The position numbers and the translations under genes are program-made. This document shows positions 59,969-64,000 of a DNA stretch of 64,000 bases, one piece after another (the first letter of the stretch is position 1; every line of letters starts with the position of its first letter). Location: NCBI RefSeq assembly GCF_050613145.1, contig NZ_CP192507.1:3906001-3970000 (forward strand), written 5' to 3'. The notes beneath the pieces are model-generated. The model had not been told where the DNA came from and ran no database searches. It saw only the letters and a program-made list of their open reading frames with translations. Source of the stretch: Lysinibacillus_B sp050613145 (GTDB lineage: Bacteria > Bacillota > Bacilli > Bacillales_A > Planococcaceae).

Positions 59969-61693
59969 TTAGATTACTTCCGTAGATTGCCGAACAAGCT
60001 TCTTATAGTAGGCATGCTCTTGCAATAGCTCCTGATGTGTGCCTGTACCTGAAATACGTCCATTTTCTAGCACGATAATTTGGTCCGCATGTGTAATCGT
60101 TGATAAACGATGCGCAATAATAATCGTTGTGCGTCCTTCCATCGCTTGTTGTAATGCTGCTTGCACATATTTTTCGGATTCATTATCTAAGTTGGATGTT
60201 GCTTCATCAAGCAGTAAAATCGGTGGATTACGTAAAATGGCGCGTGCAATCGCGATACGTTGGCGTTGGCCACCTGATAATTTGATGCCCCCTTCCCCAA
60301 CTTGTGCGTCTAAACCACCCTCTAACGTTTGCACAAAATCCCATGCATGTGCTTTTTGGAGCGCCTCAATAATTTCCTGTTCCGTTGCATTCGGTGTACC
60401 GTACTGCACATTTTCTCGTACCGTACCATTCATCAGGGGACTTTCTTGCGAGACATAACCAAATAATCCACGCCAATCATCTAAACAGAGTTGCTCAATC
60501 GATTGCGTGCCGTAGTAAATGGCACCCTCTTTTAGCTCATAAAAGCGTTCTATTAATGAAAACAGCGTCGTCTTTCCGCCACCACTTGCACCGACAAGTG
60601 CCGTTGTTTTGCCAGCCGGAATAGTCAGAGATAGCTGATTAAAAATAGGCTTATCTCCATATTGAAAAGCGACAGCATCAAACATAATATTAGCTTGCTT
60701 TGTGTCCAGGTGAGCTACTCCTCCTTGCTCTACGGGATAAGCAAGCAATTCATGCAATCTTTCTGTTGCACCAAGCGCCTTTTGAAGGGAGGTAAAAAAC
60801 GTGGCCATTTGGGTAAACGGTACGATAATTTGTACTAAATAAAACATAATCGCGACGAGCGCACCAGCAGAAATCGCGCCTGTTGCCACTTGTGCGCCCC
60901 CATAGCCAAATAGCAAAATGAGCACAAGCATCATGACAAGCGTCATAATTGGCGATAAAATAGCGAGCACTTTCGCTTCCTTTAAACCGAAGCGATATAA
61001 ATTAGCAATTTGTACTTTACCCTTTTCCTTTTCTAGCGGCTCTGCTTGATACGCTTTTACGAGGCGAATATTTGTCAGCACTCGACCTAAGTTCCCCGAA
61101 AAACTTGCTAGCTCATCTTGATTAGCTTTTGCAATTTGATTCATCTTCTGCCCTAATGGGAGCATCACAACAATGGATAGTGGCACCGCAATGAGCATCA
61201 GCAATGTCATTTTCCAATCAATCCATAGCAAAATCCCGACTGAACCAATAATCGTCAATATCCCTGTAAAAAACGTAATAATATGTTGGGTAATTAATTC
61301 TTTTACTACATTCGTATCTTGCGTGATACGGCTCATCGTTTCTCCAGATTCATGTACATCAAAATACGCAATACGTAGCTGGAGTACATGCCCCCAAACC
61401 CGCTCTCGAATGGCTGCAACAATTTTCTCACCAATTGTTGTCATCATGTAAAATGCGATTCCTGAAATCGCTGCTTGCACGATGAGCACTACCGCTACGA
61501 AAAGAAGGGCTAGAAAGGAAATGTCCCCTTCCGCAAACCGATTGATCATATCCATTGTTAACAGTGGGACAGCTAATCCTACCCCTGTCTCAATAATGCC
61601 AAGTACGATGGCTAGAACAATGAGTCCTTTTGGTGGATTTGCCTGCTTGACTAGTTGCCATAATTTATTTGGCTGAAATGTACTTTTCTGCAC
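59969..61693 (-). CDS. ABC exporter, fused permease-ATPase (BmrA/LmrA type)
   Basis: 574 residues from the GTG at 61693 with GGAGG 8 bp before it; an upstream in-frame TTG would add eleven residues including the ribosome site itself. Six helices lie at about 25-295. The ATPase has Walker A GASGGGKTT (about 375), signature LSGGQRQR, Walker B ILLLDEATS and switch IAHRLS. A homodimeric half-transporter for drugs or lipids. The TetR-type gene 160 bp upstream on the same strand probably regulates it. Confidence 0.88.
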   Translation of the reverse strand: MQKSTFQPNKLWQLVKQANPPKGLIVLAIVLGIIETGVGLAVPLLTMDMINRFAEGDISFLALLFVAVVLIVQAAISGIAFYMMTTIGEKIVAAIRERVWGHVLQLRIAYFDVHESGETMSRITQDTNVVKELITQHIITFFTGILTIIGSVGILLWIDWKMTLLMLIAVPLSIVVMLPLGQKMNQIAKANQDELASFSGNLGRVLTNIRLVKAYQAEPLEKEKGKVQIANLYRFGLKEAKVLAILSPIMTLVMMLVLILLFGYGGAQVATGAISAGALVAIMFYLVQIIVPFTQMATFFTSLQKALGATERLHELLAYPVEQGGVAHLDTKQANIMFDAVAFQYGDKPIFNQLSLTIPAGKTTALVGASGGGKTTLFSLIERFYELKEGAIYYGTQSIEQLCLDDWRGLFGYVSQESPLMNGTVRENVQYGTPNATEQEIIEALQKAHAWDFVQTLEGGLDAQVGEGGIKLSGGQRQRIAIARAILRNPPILLLDEATSNLDNESEKYVQAALQQAMEGRTTIIIAHRLSTITHADQIIVLENGRISGTGTHQELLQEHAYYKKLVRQSTEVI

Positions 61694-61856
61694 CAATACT
61701 ACCTCCCTCAATTTAAAGTTACTCAATCTTCTATCTTCTCCCTTGTGCCCCCATTATAGAGGCTCACGTAACGTAAGAATCAATAAAAACAACTACAATT
61801 TTCACATAAAAACCCCCATATAGCTTTCTGATGTACTCGCTATTGAGGGTATCGTA

Positions 61857-62435
61857 TTATTTATTTACTTTTACTTCTCCAAGGAATGTCGTGTGTAAAA
61901 ACGCTAACCTTTTCCCCATTTCTTCAGGCGTACTTTTAAAACCTTGTTTAATCCAATAAATGAACAGACCTAAAAATGCATAGGTTTCATAAAAATTAAT
62001 GGCCTCTTTATCAAACCATATTTCTTGTTGCAACGTTAAATCTTTACGCCCAATACTTCCTAGTGTCTCGCAAAATGTATTTTGCGAACCTGGAATAACT
62101 TCACCTATCAGCATCAGTGAAAACACGAATTGATTGTTATAGACAAATGTAAAAATGGGAATGCTCAGTGTAGGATCCGATAATGTAAACGTCTCTTTTC
62201 CTTTATAACTATCTCGATAGTATTGAGCCAGCTCGTCTAAATAGTCTTTAAAAATATCCGCTAATAACTGTGTACTATCTTCATAATGAGAATAAAATGT
62301 CACCCTATTACAACCAGCTACTTTTGCAATTTCTGTAATTGAAATAGCTTTAAAGTCTTTTTCTTTTACTAAAGTTAACACTGCATCTTTTAATTTTTTC
62401 CGTGTTCTTATGATGCGTCGATCTTCTGTTACCAC
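61857..62435 (-). CDS. TetR/AcrR-family regulator
   Basis: 192 residues from the GTG at 62435; AGGTG lies about 9 bp upstream, while a GTG four codons earlier coincides with that site. The TetR helix-turn-helix is KDAVLTLVKEKDFKAISITE followed by IAKVAGCNRVTFYSHYEDST. The C-terminal half (LIGEVIPGSQNTFCETLG and a TYAFLGLFIYWIKQGF helix) is of the DUF/TetR_C_7 kind common beside ABC exporters. It should bind an effector and repress the ABC gene downstream. Confidence 0.85.
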   Translation of the reverse strand: MVTEDRRIIRTRKKLKDAVLTLVKEKDFKAISITEIAKVAGCNRVTFYSHYEDSTQLLADIFKDYLDELAQYYRDSYKGKETFTLSDPTLSIPIFTFVYNNQFVFSLMLIGEVIPGSQNTFCETLGSIGRKDLTLQQEIWFDKEAINFYETYAFLGLFIYWIKQGFKSTPEEMGKRLAFLHTTFLGEVKVNK

Positions 62436-62760
62436 TTGCAAAATCACCTAATTTCATACAATCTTTTCACAAAGTATAGCATGAATACGTGTACGATGCT
62501 TTTCTCATTCCACCATTAAAACTATCGAATATTCCGAAAGTAACGTCTTTTTAATAATGAAGTGCTTTAAATTGACACTCCATACCCTATTCTGTTAATT
62601 TACAATTGTAGTTTATATTTATCATACATATCATAAAGGAACTGTGAGTTTTTTCATAGATTCCTTTTTTTCCTATGATATGTTGAATACAGAGCTTACC
62701 ATATATAACATTGGTAAAAACAAGTTCGCTGTTATTATTATATTTAGGAGGAGTTTCATT
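62436..62760. other. Divergent intergenic region with a possible -35 element
   Basis: About 325 bp between the TetR gene and the SDR gene. A perfect TTGACA at 62572-62577 could serve the SDR gene, but the sequence at -10 spacing (TTAATT) is weak. A longer frame exists upstream of the SDR start but has no ribosome site. TATTTAGGAGGAGTTTC before 62761 is the ribosome site. Confidence 0.35.
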
Positions 62761-63495
62761 ATGGCTCGTTTAGAAGGTAAAGTTGCAATTATTACAGGTG
62801 CTGCTCAAGGTATGGGTGCTGCACATGCAAAATTATTCGTTGAAGAAGGCGCAAAGGTTGTCATCACTGACTTAAATGAAGAAAAAGGTCAAGCATTAGT
62901 AGCTGAATTAGGTGAAAACGCAGTATTTGTTAAACAAAACGTAGCAAACGAAGCAGATTGGGCTACAGTCGTTGCTACAGCAGAAGAAGCTTTCGGTCCA
63001 GTAAATGTTTTAGTAAATAACGCTGGTATCACAATGGCTAAATCATTGATGGAAACAACGGTTGAAGAGTACCGTCGCATCGTAGAAATTAACCAAGTGT
63101 CTGTATTCTTAGGGATGAAGGCTGCACTTCCTTCAATGCAAAAGGCTGGGGGCGGTTCAATCGTTAACATCTCTTCTTTAAACGGTTTAGTTGCTGGTGC
63201 AATTGGCTACACAGATACAAAATTCGCTGTACGTGGTATGACAAAAGCAGCGGCAATGGAAGCGGCTCACTACAACGTTCGCGTAAACTCTGTACACCCA
63301 GGTGTAATCGCTACACCAATGGTAGTACAAGAAGATACAAAAGCAGCAGTAGAAGAATTTGCAAAGCACATTCCATTACAACGTGTGGCGCAACCAGAAG
63401 AAGTTTCGAAAATGGTATTATTCTTAGCATCTGATGACTCTAGCTACTCTACAGGTTCTGAGTTTGTAATCGACGGCGGAATAAGTGCACGATAA
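62761..63495 (+). CDS. SDR-family oxidoreductase (FabG-like)
   Basis: 244 residues starting MARLEGKVAIITGAAQGMG, with GGAGGAG 7 bp before the ATG; an upstream extension of 39 codons is rejected. Motifs: TGAAQGMGA cofactor loop, Asp after strand 2 (VVITDLN, NAD preference), NNAG near 88, Ser in NISSLNG (about 139) and YTDTK (about 152-156). C-terminus ends SEFVIDGGISAR. Sequence is near the 3-alpha/20-beta-hydroxysteroid or levodione reductase group; substrate unknown. It is about 40% identical by eye to the SDR at 27798-28556. High expression is suggested by the near-optimal codon use. Confidence 0.9.
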   Translation: MARLEGKVAIITGAAQGMGAAHAKLFVEEGAKVVITDLNEEKGQALVAELGENAVFVKQNVANEADWATVVATAEEAFGPVNVLVNNAGITMAKSLMETTVEEYRRIVEINQVSVFLGMKAALPSMQKAGGGSIVNISSLNGLVAGAIGYTDTKFAVRGMTKAAAMEAAHYNVRVNSVHPGVIATPMVVQEDTKAAVEEFAKHIPLQRVAQPEEVSKMVLFLASDDSSYSTGSEFVIDGGISAR

Positions 63496-63501
63496 CCATT
63501 C

Positions 63502-63532
63502 AAAAAGACTGCATGGGCAATGCAGTCTTTTT
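63502..63532 (+). terminator. Terminator of the SDR gene
   Basis: AAAAAGACTGCA (63502-63513) and TGCAGTCTTTTT (63521-63532) form a perfect 12-bp stem. Confidence 0.92.
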
Positions 63533-63564
63533 ATTATTTATATGATGATTGACCACTGTAAAAA

Positions 63565-63592
63565 ACGTAGCTTTAACTATCTAAAGCTACGT
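63565..63592 (-). terminator. Terminator of the TVP38-family gene
   Basis: ACGTAGCTTT (63565-63574) and AAAGCTACGT (63583-63592) pair perfectly and TTTTTTAC follows on the minus strand. Confidence 0.88.
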
Positions 63593-63622
63593 CCCTGTTT
63601 TAATTAAATCCAAACCATACTG

Positions 63623-64000
63623 TTAAGATGCACGCTCTGACCAATGTCGCTTAATTTTATAACCTACTATAAACAGAATGCCTAAATAGAGCAATATTAA
63701 AATAACTGTGCTTAACTCATTATCCTCAAACTGATTCCCTGCCAAAGTGAAAGCTAAAATTGTCGGTAACTTTCCTAAAATAGTGGCAAAAAAGAAGGCT
63801 CCAAGACTGATCATTGATACACCAGCAATCATATTAACCCCAGCTGATGGCAGCACTGGTATTAGTCGACCTATTAGTATTGCTAAAAATCCGTTGCGTT
63901 CAAGCAAATGAAAAAAACCCGTTACGCTATGCCATTTGCTAACCTTTCGTAGTGCCCAATCCTGCAAAAAGTAACGGCAAGTAATAAACATTAAAACAGA
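63623..64000 (-). CDS. TVP38/TMEM64-family membrane protein, C-terminal part (gene leaves at right edge)
   Basis: The frame is open to base 64000, so the N-terminal part lies outside the window. The remaining 125 or so residues contain the VTT-domain signature FLAILIGRLIPVLPSAGVN, then MIAGVSMISLGAFFFATILGKLP, and end with a helix and a basic tail (YKIKRHWSERAS). The motif RLIPVLPxxxVNMIAG is typical of TVP38 proteins, distant relatives of DedA that may move lipids between leaflets. Confidence 0.85.
   Translation of the reverse strand, partial: SVLMFITCRYFLQDWALRKVSKWHSVTGFFHLLERNGFLAILIGRLIPVLPSAGVNMIAGVSMISLGAFFFATILGKLPTILAFTLAGNQFEDNELSTVILILLYLGILFIVGYKIKRHWSERAS

Noticed and set aside
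62644..62760. 39-codon N-terminal extension of the SDR gene
   Set aside because: No ribosome site at its start; the perfect GGAGGAG before 62761 and the family's usual N-terminus favour the shorter protein.

Overview
The window looks like chromosomal DNA of a low-GC, endospore-forming Gram-positive bacterium, most likely Planococcaceae (Lysinibacillus/Solibacillus-like). This is inferred from AT-rich codon use, strong GGAGG-type ribosome binding sites, a GerA-type spore-germination receptor operon, a B. subtilis-type YfkJ phosphatase, an OpuA glycine-betaine system and two methyl-accepting chemotaxis proteins. No rRNA, tRNA, CRISPR array or intact prophage was seen. The genes were assigned by reading protein motifs, not by database search.

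Layout. 1-11 kb: the tail of an MMPL transporter, an MhqD-like hydrolase, two small unknowns, an AI-2E-type permease, an M3 oligopeptidase, two chemoreceptors and YebC. 11.3-12.2 kb is a repeat-rich gap. 12.2-23.6 kb is the most distinctive region. It holds a hybrid 7TM histidine kinase, a 1036-residue secreted protein with a glycoside-hydrolase-like barrel, and a tightly coupled four-gene operon: a membrane-anchored paralogue of the hydrolase N-domain, a degenerate GGDEF plus pseudo-receiver protein, a membrane HEAT-repeat protein and a processive GT2 synthase. I read this as an exopolysaccharide synthesis/modification locus with non-enzymatic signalling subunits, analogous in logic but not clearly identical to YdaJKLMN or Pel.

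23.7-36 kb carries housekeeping and accessory genes: LMW phosphatase, PlsC, epimerase, RlmA-type methyltransferase, Tyr/Ser phosphatase, SDR, two MFS carriers, a NERD protein and a second degraded NERD fragment, Ogt, a Ser/Arg-rich peptide coupled to a protein kinase, DinB, and a deoxyinosine glycosylase. 35.9-39.6 kb is a Cthe_2159-like lipoprotein / DUF4956 / VTC-domain cluster, followed by CobT, DedA, a DUF1450 protein and NhaC. 44.6-48.8 kb is a germination operon in the order A-C-D-B. 49-51 kb has a HAD phosphatase gene broken by a non-autonomous IS200/IS605-like element, plus small membrane proteins. 51.6-56.5 kb is an osmoprotectant operon (DapB-like, OpuAC, OpuAB, OpuAA) behind a palindrome-rich promoter, downstream of a GntR+RCK_C regulator that resembles the c-di-AMP sensor BusR. 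56.8-64 kb holds an HpaB-type monooxygenase, an alkaline-phosphatase-superfamily protein, a TetR/ABC exporter pair, an SDR and the end of a TVP38-family protein.

The intergenic DNA has several repeat families: a ~259-bp MITE (4 copies; two have perfect 10-bp target duplications); a terminator-bearing element that supplies the last codons of two unrelated genes; a GC-rich element sharing a structured module with the IS605-like insertion; a hairpin repeat with AGCCCC/GGGG stems; a 21-bp tandem repeat; and a ~105-bp tandem duplication.
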